64,000 nt of DNA. Source: an uncultured Pelagibacteraceae bacterium (GTDB taxonomy: Bacteria; Pseudomonadota; Alphaproteobacteria; Pelagibacterales; Pelagibacteraceae). Under the pieces are notes generated by a model that was not told the origin of the DNA, made no database searches, and saw only the letters and a program-made list of their open reading frames with translations. Positions 39,723 to 47,763 of the stretch are shown one piece after another. The number at the start of each line of letters is the position of its first letter. The stretch's first letter is position 1. The translations under genes and the position numbers were made by a program. The DNA is taken from NCBI GenBank assembly GCA_902523185.1, contig CABYYJ010000001.1:1-64000 (forward strand), given 5' to 3'.

Positions 39723-41034
39723 TAACTAATTCTTTTATTTCAATTGATTTTTCTTCACCTGAGCTTAAATTCCTCAAAGTCGGTTTCCCTGATTTAATTT
39801 CATTCTCACCATATAAGATAACTGCTGGAGATTTTATTTTATTTGCATACTCCATTTGTTTTTTTAGCTTACTTTCGCCAGGATAAATTTCAGTGCTGAC
39901 ACCAGCTTCTCTTAATATCTTTTGTACATTAATATAATCTTTCATAGAATTTTTATCGAAAACACAAATTACGACTGGTTTAGATTGCTTTACCTTAAAT
40001 TCTTTTTTTTGCATCAAGGCATAAACTAAACGATCTAAACCAATTGATATCCCTGTTGCAGGAGCATCATAATTGCCAAAATTATTTACAAGATTATCAT
40101 ATCTTCCACCACCTCCTATGGATCCAAATTGAATGACCTGCCCTTTGTTGTTTGTTACATCAAATTTTAAATTCACTTCAAAAATTGCACCAGTATAATA
40201 TTCTAATCCCCGTATAACTGATGGATCGAGTTCAAAATTATTAAAATTGTAATCCTTAAAAATTTTTAATATCTCAACTAAATCTTCTGTTTCAGGTGAA
40301 TTTTTTTTAAGTGTTTCTTCTATTGTTTTAATATTCTCAGGATTTAAGTTCGCACCTTTTGTAAAATCTCCAGATTTATCTTTTCTTCCCTCACCTAATA
40401 ATTCTTTTACTCCACTCCAGCCAAGTCTATCAATTTTATCTAGGGCTCTCAAAGTAGTGAGCTTTTGTTGATTATCTGTAATGTTTATTTTTTTAAATAA
40501 TTCTTCAGTGATTTTTCTAGATGAAATTTTGATTATATATTCTGATTTCGTAAGTCCGCACTTTTCAAAAATTTCTGAAATCATGACACATAATTCTGCA
40601 TCTGCTTGTAAACTTTTTGTTCCAACGTAATCTGCATCAAATTGCAAAAACTCTCTAAACCTGCCAGGTCCTGGTTTTTCATTTCTCCAAACAGTACCTA
40701 GTTGATATCTTTTAAATGGTTTAGGAATTTCTAAATAATTTTTTGCAACGTATCTTGCTAGCGGTGCTGTAAGATCGTATCTCAATGATAACCATTTATT
40801 TTCATCTTTAAACGAAAAAACACCTTCATCTGGTCTATCTTTATCAGGTAGAAATTTTCCAATACTGTCTGAATACTCAAAACTTGGAGTTTCGAGATAT
40901 TGAAAACCGTATTTGATCATTACTTCTTTTATATTAGAAATTATAAAATCACGTACGAGTAATTCTTTTTCTTGTCTGTCTACAAACCCTAATGGAAGTT
41001 CTTTGGAAGGTTTGTTATTTTTTTCTTTTGTCAT
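39700..41034 (-). CDS. hisS: Histidyl-tRNA synthetase
   Basis: A 444-residue class II synthetase. Motif 2 reads VWRNEKPGPGRFREFLQFD, and the histidine-specific blocks GLDRLVYAL and RGLEYYTGAIFEV are clear. Motif 2 differs from the enterobacterial form (RHERPQKGRYRQFHQ-like) and resembles the divergent alphaproteobacterial type. The start is ATG 41034 (MTKEKNNKPSKE). The frame is open further upstream, but that part lies in tRNA-His, whose 3' end is 4 bases away. The gene overlaps hisZ. Confidence 0.94.
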   Translation of the reverse strand: MTKEKNNKPSKELPLGFVDRQEKELLVRDFIISNIKEVMIKYGFQYLETPSFEYSDSIGKFLPDKDRPDEGVFSFKDENKWLSLRYDLTAPLARYVAKNYLEIPKPFKRYQLGTVWRNEKPGPGRFREFLQFDADYVGTKSLQADAELCVMISEIFEKCGLTKSEYIIKISSRKITEELFKKINITDNQQKLTTLRALDKIDRLGWSGVKELLGEGRKDKSGDFTKGANLNPENIKTIEETLKKNSPETEDLVEILKIFKDYNFNNFELDPSVIRGLEYYTGAIFEVNLKFDVTNNKGQVIQFGSIGGGGRYDNLVNNFGNYDAPATGISIGLDRLVYALMQKKEFKVKQSKPVVICVFDKNSMKDYINVQKILREAGVSTEIYPGESKLKKQMEYANKIKSPAVILYGENEIKSGKPTLRNLSSGEEKSIEIKELVNEIKKII

Positions 41035-41038
41035 TTTT

Positions 41039-41115
41039 TGGTACAGCAGGGTGGATTCGAACCACCGACCCCTAGTTCCACAAACTAGTGCTCTAACCAA
41101 CTGAGCTACTGCTGC
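41039..41115 (-). tRNA. tRNA-His (anticodon GTG), lacking G-1
   Basis: A full cloverleaf reads on the minus strand: acceptor GCAGCAG/CTGCTGT, D-stem GCTC/GAGC, anticodon stem CTAGT/ACTAG with loop TTGTGGA, and a T-arm with GGTTCGAATCC. CCA is encoded (41041-41039). The base before G1 is T and position 73 is A, so the usual G-1:C73 identity pair of tRNA-His is absent. The first acceptor pair is G1-U72. The 3' end lies 4 bases before hisS. Confidence 0.95.
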
Positions 41116-41160
41116 ATCTCTGTTATTTTTATCTTAATTTTAATTAAATTTATATATTTT

Positions 41161-41329
41161 TGATTATAAGCTAAGCAATAGCCTAGCGTGCATTCTGTGA
41201 GAATGTGATCTTACTGTTGAAAAGACTAACTGTTTTATAATCATAGTTACTATGTAGAAAATAATTGTGACTTTTTTAAGATTAAATTAGCGGGACAATA
41301 AAAATAGTAAATTCTAATTTAATGTCCCG
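41161..41329. other. Structured intergenic element between tRNA-His and cspA
   Basis: The 240-base gap (41116-41355) has no protein frame I can support, but it holds several exact inverted repeats: TGATTATAA/TTATAATCA (41161-41169 and 41235-41243), CATTCT/AGAATG (41191-41205), CATAG/CTATG (41242-41254), CGGGACA/TGTCCCG (41291-41297 and 41323-41329), and ATTAAATTAG/CTAATTTAAT (41281-41290 and 41314-41323). On the minus strand it follows cspA and precedes tRNA-His. It may be a small RNA, a cspA 3' structure or a leader of the his operon. Confidence 0.4.
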
Positions 41330-41355
41330 ATAATCAGTGATTTTGGAAATTTAGA

Positions 41356-41568
41356 TTAAGATGTTTTCTGCAGTTTTACTGCTGAAGGACCTTTTTCTGT
41401 GCTCTCCACTTCAAACGTTAACTCATCACCCTCGTTTAAATACTTTAAACCAGCTTCTCTAACCGCAGAAGAATGGACGAACACGTCTTTTTCTTTGTCT
41501 TCTCTTTCAATGAAACCATATCCTTTAGTACCATTGAACCACTTAACTTTACCTTTTAGTGTACTCAT
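41356..41568 (-). CDS. Cold-shock domain protein
   Basis: A 70-residue single cold-shock domain, the normal CspA-family length. RNP1 is KGYGFIE (about 15-21) and RNP2 is DVFVHSSA (about 27-34), both with the aromatic residues that stack on single-stranded RNA or DNA. Such proteins act as RNA chaperones; several copies are usual and not all are cold-induced. The gene stands alone between accA and the his operon and is followed by the structured element at 41161-41329. Confidence 0.95.
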   Translation of the reverse strand: MSTLKGKVKWFNGTKGYGFIEREDKEKDVFVHSSAVREAGLKYLNEGDELTFEVESTEKGPSAVKLQKTS

Positions 41569-41681
41569 ATTTATTGTTTTTCCTTATTATTATTAACTTT
41601 AACTAACAAAAAGCTAGTATTGAGATCCTTAAATAGATTTGCAGGGTGAAAGTCAATAGAAGAATAATATTATTTGACGCT

Positions 41682-41700
41682 ATTGTTATTTTGCAACAAT
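41682..41700 (-). terminator. Possible weak stem-loop after accA
   Basis: ATTGTT (41682-41687) and AACAAT (41695-41700) form a 6-base stem with a 7-base loop one base after the accA stop. No T run follows, so termination is uncertain. It could instead lie in the cspA upstream region. Confidence 0.3.
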
Positions 41701-41701
41701 A

Positions 41702-42808
41702 CTACGATAATACTGCAATTAAAGCTGTAATTGCTACAAGCCCCAAGCCTAGATATATGAACTTATTTTTAACTAAATGTGATTTTAATTTAGTAATCTC
41801 AGATTCGTTATAGCTCAAACCTTTTTCACTAATATTAGAAGATTTGTTAAATCCTTGATCTCTACCGATTTGTAAAAATTTTGACTTTCTATGATCATAT
41901 ATTTCATCTCTGCCATAATTTTCAAAACTTTTTAAATGCTTAATAATAGAATGTTTAATATCTGCAGCTATACTTTCAGGATCTCTATGAGCTCCACCTA
42001 ATGGTTCAGGTATTACTTCATCAATTATTTTCAAATTTAACAAATCTTTTGCAGTTAACTTCATTGCTTCAGCAGCTTGCAAAGATTTGCTTGGATCTCG
42101 CCAAAGTATCGATGCGCAGCCCTCTGGTGAAATAACTGAATAAATTGAATTTTCCAACATAATAACTTTATTCGAGGACGCTAATGCTATCGCTCCTCCC
42201 GAGCCTCCTTCTCCAATAATTATTGAAATGTTTGGAACTTTTAATGACATACAACATTCTATTGAATTAGCGATTGCAGAGGCTTGACCCCTTTGTTCAG
42301 CTCCTATTCCTGGATACGCTCCTGGGGTATCAATGAAACTAATTACTGGTATTTGAAATCTATCTGCTAACTTCATAAGTCTTATACATTTTCTATAACC
42401 CTCTGGTCGCATCATCCCAAAATTTCTTTCTATTCTACTATTTAAATCTTCACCTTTTTCCTGCCCAATAATCAAAACTGATTTATTTTCAATCAAACCG
42501 AAGCCAGCTATTACAGATTTATCGTCTCCAAAGTATCTATCACCTGAAAGCAATGTAAACTGAGAAAATATTTTTTTAATATAAAAATTTGCTTTTGGTC
42601 GTTCTTCGTGTCTTGCAACCTGAGTTCTCTGCCAGCTGTTAAGATTTGAATATATTTCCTCTAATTTTTGATTGATTTCTTGTTGGGTCTTTTTTATTTT
42701 ATTTGTATCGACTTCTGATATTCCTTCAGAGCCAAAAGGGCTTTTTAAACCATCTACTTCCTGTTCTAATGCTTTAATTTCTTTTTCAAAATCTAGATAA
42801 TTTTTCAT
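41702..42808 (-). CDS. accA: Acetyl-CoA carboxylase carboxyltransferase alpha subunit, with C-terminal membrane anchor
   Basis: A 368-residue AccA; the common length is about 315-320. The body is standard: FEKEIKALEQEVDGLK at the start, ARHEERP, SFIDTPGAYPGIGAEQRGQ, IIGEGGSGGAIAL and SVISPEGCASILW. It transfers the carboxyl group from biotin to acetyl-CoA with AccD, which is not in the window. The last 50 residues are extra: a polar linker from about residue 320, then KNKFIYLGLGLVAITALIAV, a clear hydrophobic helix followed by the stop. This would tether the carboxylase to the inner membrane. It is divergent from glcB. Confidence 0.95.
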   Translation of the reverse strand: MKNYLDFEKEIKALEQEVDGLKSPFGSEGISEVDTNKIKKTQQEINQKLEEIYSNLNSWQRTQVARHEERPKANFYIKKIFSQFTLLSGDRYFGDDKSVIAGFGLIENKSVLIIGQEKGEDLNSRIERNFGMMRPEGYRKCIRLMKLADRFQIPVISFIDTPGAYPGIGAEQRGQASAIANSIECCMSLKVPNISIIIGEGGSGGAIALASSNKVIMLENSIYSVISPEGCASILWRDPSKSLQAAEAMKLTAKDLLNLKIIDEVIPEPLGGAHRDPESIAADIKHSIIKHLKSFENYGRDEIYDHRKSKFLQIGRDQGFNKSSNISEKGLSYNESEITKLKSHLVKNKFIYLGLGLVAITALIAVLS

Positions 42809-42871
42809 ATATAATGATACAATAATACAAATAATATTATATTATAAAATATTAAAAAAGTCGGTACGAAT

Positions 42872-45016
42872 ATGAAAATAGTAGATAAAAATGGGTTAAA
42901 AATAAGTTCAATCTTATTTGAATTTATTAATAATGAGGTAATTCCTGGAACTGAGGTCAGTACACATAAATTTTGGAATAGCTTTGCAAAAGCAGTAACA
43001 GATCTTGCACCGATTAATAAAGATTTAATAAAAAAAAGAGAGGATCTACAAAGAAAAATTGATGACTGGCATAAATCAAACTCTGATAAAGATTTTAATA
43101 AAGAGGAGTATCTTAAATTTTTAAAACAAGTTTCCTATATAGTTGAGGAAAAAGAGGATTTTAAGATAGAAACTCTAAACGTGGATGAAGAGATATCAAT
43201 CATAGCAGGTCCACAACTAGTTGTCCCTGTAGATAACGCGAGATACGCGCTTAACGCAGCTAATGCAAGATGGGGTAGTCTGTATAACTCTTTGTATGGA
43301 ACTGACGTTATCCCTGGTGAAAAATTTAAAAATTATAACCCTGAAAGAGCAAATAAAGTAATTGAGTATGTCAGAAATTTTTTAGACGAATGCGTACCAT
43401 TAGCAGAGGGAAGCTGGAAAGAAATTTCAAAAATTTTAGTTGAGGAGAAAAAATTGGTCCTTTTAAAGGGATCCAAAAAAAGTTATCTGAAAAATGACGA
43501 TCAATTTATTGGATATAAAGGTCAAAAAAATAATCCTTCCTCTATTTTAATTAAGAATAATAAACTTCATATTGATATCTTGATCGATTCTAAAAGTGAT
43601 GTTGGAAAGAATGATATGGCGTCCATTTCAGATATAATCGTAGAGTCGGCTATATCCACTATCGTAGACAATGAGGACTCGGTTGCAGCTGTTGATGCTG
43701 AAGATAAAGTTAAATGTTATCGTAATTGGCTAGGACTTATGAAGGGAAATTTAATAGCTAATTTTGAAAAAGAGGGAAAAAAAGTTTCAAGAAAATTAAA
43801 TTCAAACAGGGATTATATATCTAAAGATGGAAAAGATATTTCCCTTCATGGAAGAGCCTTGCTTCTTAACAGAAATGTAGGACACCTAATGACAAGTCCA
43901 GCAATTTTATTAGAGGATGGCTCGGAGATACCAGAAGGAATTATGGACGCTTTTATTTCTTCTTTATGTGCATTACATGATTTTAAAAGTAGAAATAATT
44001 CTAGGACAGGTTCTGTATACATAGTAAAACCCAAAATGCATGGACCTGAAGAAGTAGCTTTTACTAATAATTTGTTTGAAAAAGTTGAGCAATCCCTTGG
44101 AATGAAAAAATATTCGATCAAGGTAGGTATAATGGATGAAGAAAGAAGAACTACTGTAAACTTAAAAGAATGTATTAGACAAGTAAAAAATAGAATCGTT
44201 TTTATTAACACAGGTTTTTTAGATCGGACTGGCGACGAAATGCATACATCATTTGAGGCAGGTCCAATGATTTTTAAGGGAGATATGAAAAAATCAACTT
44301 GGCTGAACACTTACGAAGATTGGAACGTAGATATAGGCTTAAGTTGTGGCTTTTCTGGTAAAGCACAAATCGGAAAGGGTATGTGGGCCATGCCAGATCA
44401 GATGGCAAATATGATGACACAAAAAATCAATCACCCTAAATCTGGAGCAAATTGTGCTTGGGTACCATCTCCTACAGCTGCAACTTTACATTCCCTTCAC
44501 TATCACAAGGTAAATGTATTTAATGAGCAAAATAAGATTAAATTCAGACAAAAAGCAAATGTGGAAGGTATTTTAGAAATACCCACTGCAGATCGACCGA
44601 ATTGGTCATTAGAAGACATTAACCGAGAACTAGAGAATAACGCTCAAGGGATTTTAGGTTATGTAGTAAGGTGGATCGATCAGGGTGTAGGTTGTTCTAA
44701 AGTGCCAGATATAAATAACATCGCTTTGATGGAAGATAGAGCTACTCTTCGTATATCGTCCCAACATATATCTAATTGGCTACATCATGGAATTTGTAAA
44801 AAAGAACAAGTAATTGAAGTAATGAAAAAAATGGCGAAAACTGTAGATGATCAGAACAAAGACGATCCTAAATATAAGAAGATGTCCGATGATTTTGAAA
44901 ACTCAATAGCATTTTCTACCGCTTGTGATCTAGTTTTTAAAGGAAGAAATCAACCATCTGGGTATACTGAACCACTTCTGCATAAAAAAAGATTAGAAAT
45001 TAAATCCTCAAATTAA
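42872..45016 (+). CDS. glcB: Malate synthase G
   Basis: A 714-residue malate synthase of the G isoform (usually about 720). It condenses glyoxylate and acetyl-CoA into malate. Landmarks include [20 protein letters not shown], the catalytic-arginine region in [14 protein letters not shown], the [18 protein letters not shown] block, and [16 protein letters not shown]. The upstream gap to divergent accA is only 63 bases. No glycine riboswitch aptamer is visible there, though one is reported before this gene in Candidatus Pelagibacter ubique. It ends 4 bases into the convergent recR end. Confidence 0.97.
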   Translation: MKIVDKNGLKISSILFEFINNEVIPGTEVSTHKFWNSFAKAVTDLAPINKDLIKKREDLQRKIDDWHKSNSDKDFNKEEYLKFLKQVSYIVEEKEDFKIETLNVDEEISIIAGPQLVVPVDNARYALNAANARWGSLYNSLYGTDVIPGEKFKNYNPERANKVIEYVRNFLDECVPLAEGSWKEISKILVEEKKLVLLKGSKKSYLKNDDQFIGYKGQKNNPSSILIKNNKLHIDILIDSKSDVGKNDMASISDIIVESAISTIVDNEDSVAAVDAEDKVKCYRNWLGLMKGNLIANFEKEGKKVSRKLNSNRDYISKDGKDISLHGRALLLNRNVGHLMTSPAILLEDGSEIPEGIMDAFISSLCALHDFKSRNNSRTGSVYIVKPKMHGPEEVAFTNNLFEKVEQSLGMKKYSIKVGIMDEERRTTVNLKECIRQVKNRIVFINTGFLDRTGDEMHTSFEAGPMIFKGDMKKSTWLNTYEDWNVDIGLSCGFSGKAQIGKGMWAMPDQMANMMTQKINHPKSGANCAWVPSPTAATLHSLHYHKVNVFNEQNKIKFRQKANVEGILEIPTADRPNWSLEDINRELENNAQGILGYVVRWIDQGVGCSKVPDINNIALMEDRATLRISSQHISNWLHHGICKKEQVIEVMKKMAKTVDDQNKDDPKYKKMSDDFENSIAFSTACDLVFKGRNQPSGYTEPLLHKKRLEIKSSN

Positions 45017-45618
45017 TTTTCAGTAACTGGAACTCTATTTTTAAAGGCTGATAGCAGAGTTCCATCATCTAATTGTTCAATTTCTCCTCCTACTGGAAGA
45101 CCTTGAGCTAATTTAGTAATTTTTATTTTATCGTTTTTTATTGTATCTTCAATGTAGTGAGCAGTTGTTTGGCCCTCAACAGTAGCGCTAGTTGCAATTA
45201 TAACTTCTTTGAGATTGTTTTTTTTTATTCTTTTTACCAGCGACTCTATTAGTAAATTTTTTTGCTCATAATTTTCATTTGAATTCAAAGTTCCTCCAAG
45301 AATATGAAAATGTCCTCTATATATGTTAGCGGAGTCAATGACCCACATATCTGCAAGATTTTCTACAACACATATTTTATCATATGAATTATCTAATGAA
45401 CAAATACAAATTTTATCAATAATTTTCAAATTTCCACAATCTATACATCTTACTACTTTTTTGTAAACCTGAGCTAAAGATTTTGCTAGAGGTTTAACCA
45501 TCTTCTCCTTGTTGTTTATCAATTTTAAAATAATTCTTTTTGCTGATTTAGGACCTAAACCCGGCAATTTCGAAAATTGCTTAATAAGTTCGTTTATTTC
45601 TGGAATATCATTATCCAT
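45013..45618 (-). CDS. recR: Recombination protein RecR
   Basis: A 201-residue RecR. The helix-hairpin-helix region reads [17 protein letters not shown] (about 18-34). A four-cysteine zinc site ([16 protein letters not shown], about 57-72) and a Toprim domain ([14 protein letters not shown] and the [17 protein letters not shown] block) follow. It acts with RecO and RecF in single-strand gap repair. It is the last gene of the dnaX-ybaB-recR run and shares one base with ybaB. Confidence 0.95.
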   Translation of the reverse strand: MDNDIPEINELIKQFSKLPGLGPKSAKRIILKLINNKEKMVKPLAKSLAQVYKKVVRCIDCGNLKIIDKICICSLDNSYDKICVVENLADMWVIDSANIYRGHFHILGGTLNSNENYEQKNLLIESLVKRIKKNNLKEVIIATSATVEGQTTAHYIEDTIKNDKIKITKLAQGLPVGGEIEQLDDGTLLSAFKNRVPVTEN

Positions 45619-45938
45619 TAAAAAGGTAATTTAAAGTCCAATGGTAAGTTTAAGCCACCAGTAATTTTTGACAATTCTTCAGCAGATTTTTTTTTTAAAT
45701 TTTCTTTTGCATTATTAAATGCAGCAATTATTAAATCATTTATTATATCTTGAGTTTCTTTTTTAGCGGCATCAGAGATTTCGATCGATTTCAATTCATA
45801 GTCACCGGATAAAACAACTCTAACAAGATTTCCGCCAGAAACACCTTCGACTTCAATTTTTTTAATTTGATCTTGAGCTTCTTTCATTTTTTTTTGCATA
45901 TCTTTAGCTTTTGATAACATATCAGAAAAATTATTCAT
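45618..45938 (-). CDS. Nucleoid-associated protein, YbaB/EbfC family
   Basis: A 106-residue YbaB/EbfC protein. The N-terminal helix MSKAKDMQKKMKEAQDQIKK and the strand IEVEGVSGGNLVRVVLSGDYELKSIEI are typical, and the C-terminal GLNLPLDFKLPF closes the family pattern. These dimers bind DNA loosely. Position between dnaX and recR is the classic arrangement and confirms identity. It begins directly at the dnaX stop. Confidence 0.94.
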   Translation of the reverse strand: MNNFSDMLSKAKDMQKKMKEAQDQIKKIEVEGVSGGNLVRVVLSGDYELKSIEISDAAKKETQDIINDLIIAAFNNAKENLKKKSAEELSKITGGLNLPLDFKLPF

Positions 45939-47609
45939 TTATTCTTCCTCTTTAATTTCAATTAATTTTGCATCCGGAAAAGCAGCCTCTAAATCTTTTG
46001 CTAATTTATTCTTTTTAAAATTTTCAAATAAATTAATTTTATTTTCCTGTTTCTTCTCATAAATGCTTTTTGCTTCTTCATTTTTACTAAGAGAGATAAT
46101 CCATCTTTCTCCAGTCCAAATATTCAACTTTTCTGTCAAATTTTTGATAAAATTTTTATTTAACTTTTCGTTAAAGCTTATGTCAATTTTTCCACTGTTG
46201 AAACTGACTAACTTTACATTTCTCTCTAAATCATATTTTAACTCTATTTCTCTCTCTCTATTAGCTTTATCAATTAAATCCTGAAAATTAGTAATTTCTT
46301 TTTTGAATGTTTCCTTTTTAGAAGATATTTCTTTAATTGGATCTGTTTTAATCTGATCAGTGCTTTTTAATTGACTCTTGAAAGGTGTTGTTAATTTATT
46401 TTCAATATTTTTGCCTTCAATTTTTTTTCCAGATAAGTCTTTTTGCTCGCTAGTGAAAGCCTCGGATTCTAATTGAATTTCTTTTCTTTCGTCTAAATTT
46501 TTTAAGTGCGCCAACTGCATAACATACATCTCTAAAGCTAGATTTTCGTTACCAACTATTCTTAAATCATCTATAGTTTTAATTGTAAGTTGCCAAAATA
46601 GACCAATATCTTGCATATCGATATTTTTAGAGAATTTTTCTATTTGTTGTGCATCTGACTCTGAAATTGAAAAATCTTTTTCAATAGGACCTAAGTTTAT
46701 TCTTCTACTAAAAAGATATAAAACTTCTAAAACATCATTTAAAAAATTTCTTGCATCTAAACCATTGTCAATAAGATTTTTAAGTTCAATTAGAGCTTCT
46801 TTTTCATTGCCGCTCAAAAGTTCTTTAAATAAGGAAATAATTTTACTTTTGTCTGCTAAACCTAGCATTTCTCTTACATCTTTTTCCTCAATAGTTTTAT
46901 TTTTAATATTTGACCTAGAAATCAAAGCTCTATCTAGCAATGATATAGAGTCCCTTACTGATCCCTCTGAAGTCCTAGCGATTAATCTTACGGCATCATC
47001 AGAGATATTGCCGTTTTCATTACTTATAATTTTTTTTAAATGCATAAAGAGGTCTTCAACACTGACCCTCTTTAAATCAAACCTTTGACATCTCGATAAA
47101 ATTGTAATTGGTATTTTTCTTACCTCAGTCGTTGCTAAAATAAACTTTAAACTCTGAGGCGGTTCCTCCAATGTTTTTAAAAGTCCATTGAAAGCCTGTT
47201 TAGATAACATATGAACTTCATCAATAATAAAAATTTTATATTTAGCACTTGTTGGACTGTATTTTGAATTTTCAATTAACTCTCTTACATCGTCGATACC
47301 AGTTTTAGATGCTGCATCCATCTCTAAAATATCAATATGGCTTGAATTATTTATCTCTTTACAAGTTGAACAAAAGCTATCTTTGCTACAATTAATTTTA
47401 TTATTATTATTACTTTCACAGTTCAATGCTTTTGCTATAAGTCTCGCTGTTGTTGTTTTTCCAACCCCTCTTATACCTGTTAAAAGATATGCATTTGGAA
47501 TTTTATCTTGCAAGATTGCATTCTTTATAGTTTGAGTCATTAAATTTTGACCTATTAAGTCTTTAAATTCTTGAGGTCTATATTTAAGTGCTAAAATTTT
47601 ATTTGTCAT
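45939..47609 (-). CDS. dnaX: DNA polymerase III subunits gamma and tau
   Basis: A 556-residue clamp-loader ATPase. Walker A is GIRGVGKTTTARLIAKAL, followed by a zinc module (NCSKDSFCSTCKEI), Walker B IFIIDEVHMLS, sensor 1 and the SRC motif (ILSRCQRFD). I place the start at ATG 47609 (MTNKILALKYRPQEF). An upstream in-frame ATG at 47645 lies inside the SRP RNA gene and is rejected. A run of eight A (46421-46428) falls at codons 394-397, after the AAA+ core; a -1 shift there meets a stop at once. The C-terminal tau part is short and K/E-rich. Confidence 0.94.
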   Translation of the reverse strand: MTNKILALKYRPQEFKDLIGQNLMTQTIKNAILQDKIPNAYLLTGIRGVGKTTTARLIAKALNCESNNNNKINCSKDSFCSTCKEINNSSHIDILEMDAASKTGIDDVRELIENSKYSPTSAKYKIFIIDEVHMLSKQAFNGLLKTLEEPPQSLKFILATTEVRKIPITILSRCQRFDLKRVSVEDLFMHLKKIISNENGNISDDAVRLIARTSEGSVRDSISLLDRALISRSNIKNKTIEEKDVREMLGLADKSKIISLFKELLSGNEKEALIELKNLIDNGLDARNFLNDVLEVLYLFSRRINLGPIEKDFSISESDAQQIEKFSKNIDMQDIGLFWQLTIKTIDDLRIVGNENLALEMYVMQLAHLKNLDERKEIQLESEAFTSEQKDLSGKKIEGKNIENKLTTPFKSQLKSTDQIKTDPIKEISSKKETFKKEITNFQDLIDKANREREIELKYDLERNVKLVSFNSGKIDISFNEKLNKNFIKNLTEKLNIWTGERWIISLSKNEEAKSIYEKKQENKINLFENFKKNKLAKDLEAAFPDAKLIEIKEEE

Positions 47610-47615
47610 TATTAA

Positions 47616-47705
47616 GAGGCAGGCAACAACCTGAATAATTTTCACTACGGCTGCTTCTTTTCAGACCTGACCGGGTTAATGAAACATCCACCTGATGCCA
47701 ACCTC
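47616..47705 (-). ncRNA. ffs: Signal recognition particle RNA (small bacterial type)
   Basis: The conserved apical loop of SRP RNA is plain on the minus strand: CCGGTCAGGTCTGAAAAGAA then GCAGCC, matching the 4.5S core that binds Ffh. The ends pair: GAGGTTGGCA (5', from 47705) with TGCCTGCCTC (3', to 47616), giving a hairpin of about 90 nt. The apical tetraloop is GAAA-like. The dnaX ATG is only 6 bases beyond the 3' end. An SRP RNA-dnaX-ybaB-recR order is also known in Bacillus subtilis. Confidence 0.93.
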
Positions 47706-47763
47706 GATATGAGTATATCAAGATAAAATAAAATACTACAAGGGTAGAATTAAATTTTGTGGA

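Noticed and set aside
41035-41100. Upstream extension of hisS by 22 codons
   Set aside because: The extra part translates the tRNA-His gene; the conserved protein begins at ATG 41034.
41161-41329. tmRNA or 6S RNA in the cspA-tRNA gap
   Set aside because: No tag-like reading frame, no tRNA-like domain and no clear 6S central bubble could be seen by eye.
41281-41329. H-type pseudoknot
   Set aside because: Loops of zero length across 7- and 10-base stems are sterically unlikely; alternative hairpins fit better.
43846-44310. 154-codon open frame antisense to glcB
   Set aside because: It mirrors the strongly conserved malate synthase frame. It has no ribosome site and no recognisable motif.
47610-47645. 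Upstream ATG for dnaX at 47645
   Set aside because: It lies inside the SRP RNA, and the extra residues are not DnaX-like. The family opening starts at 47609.
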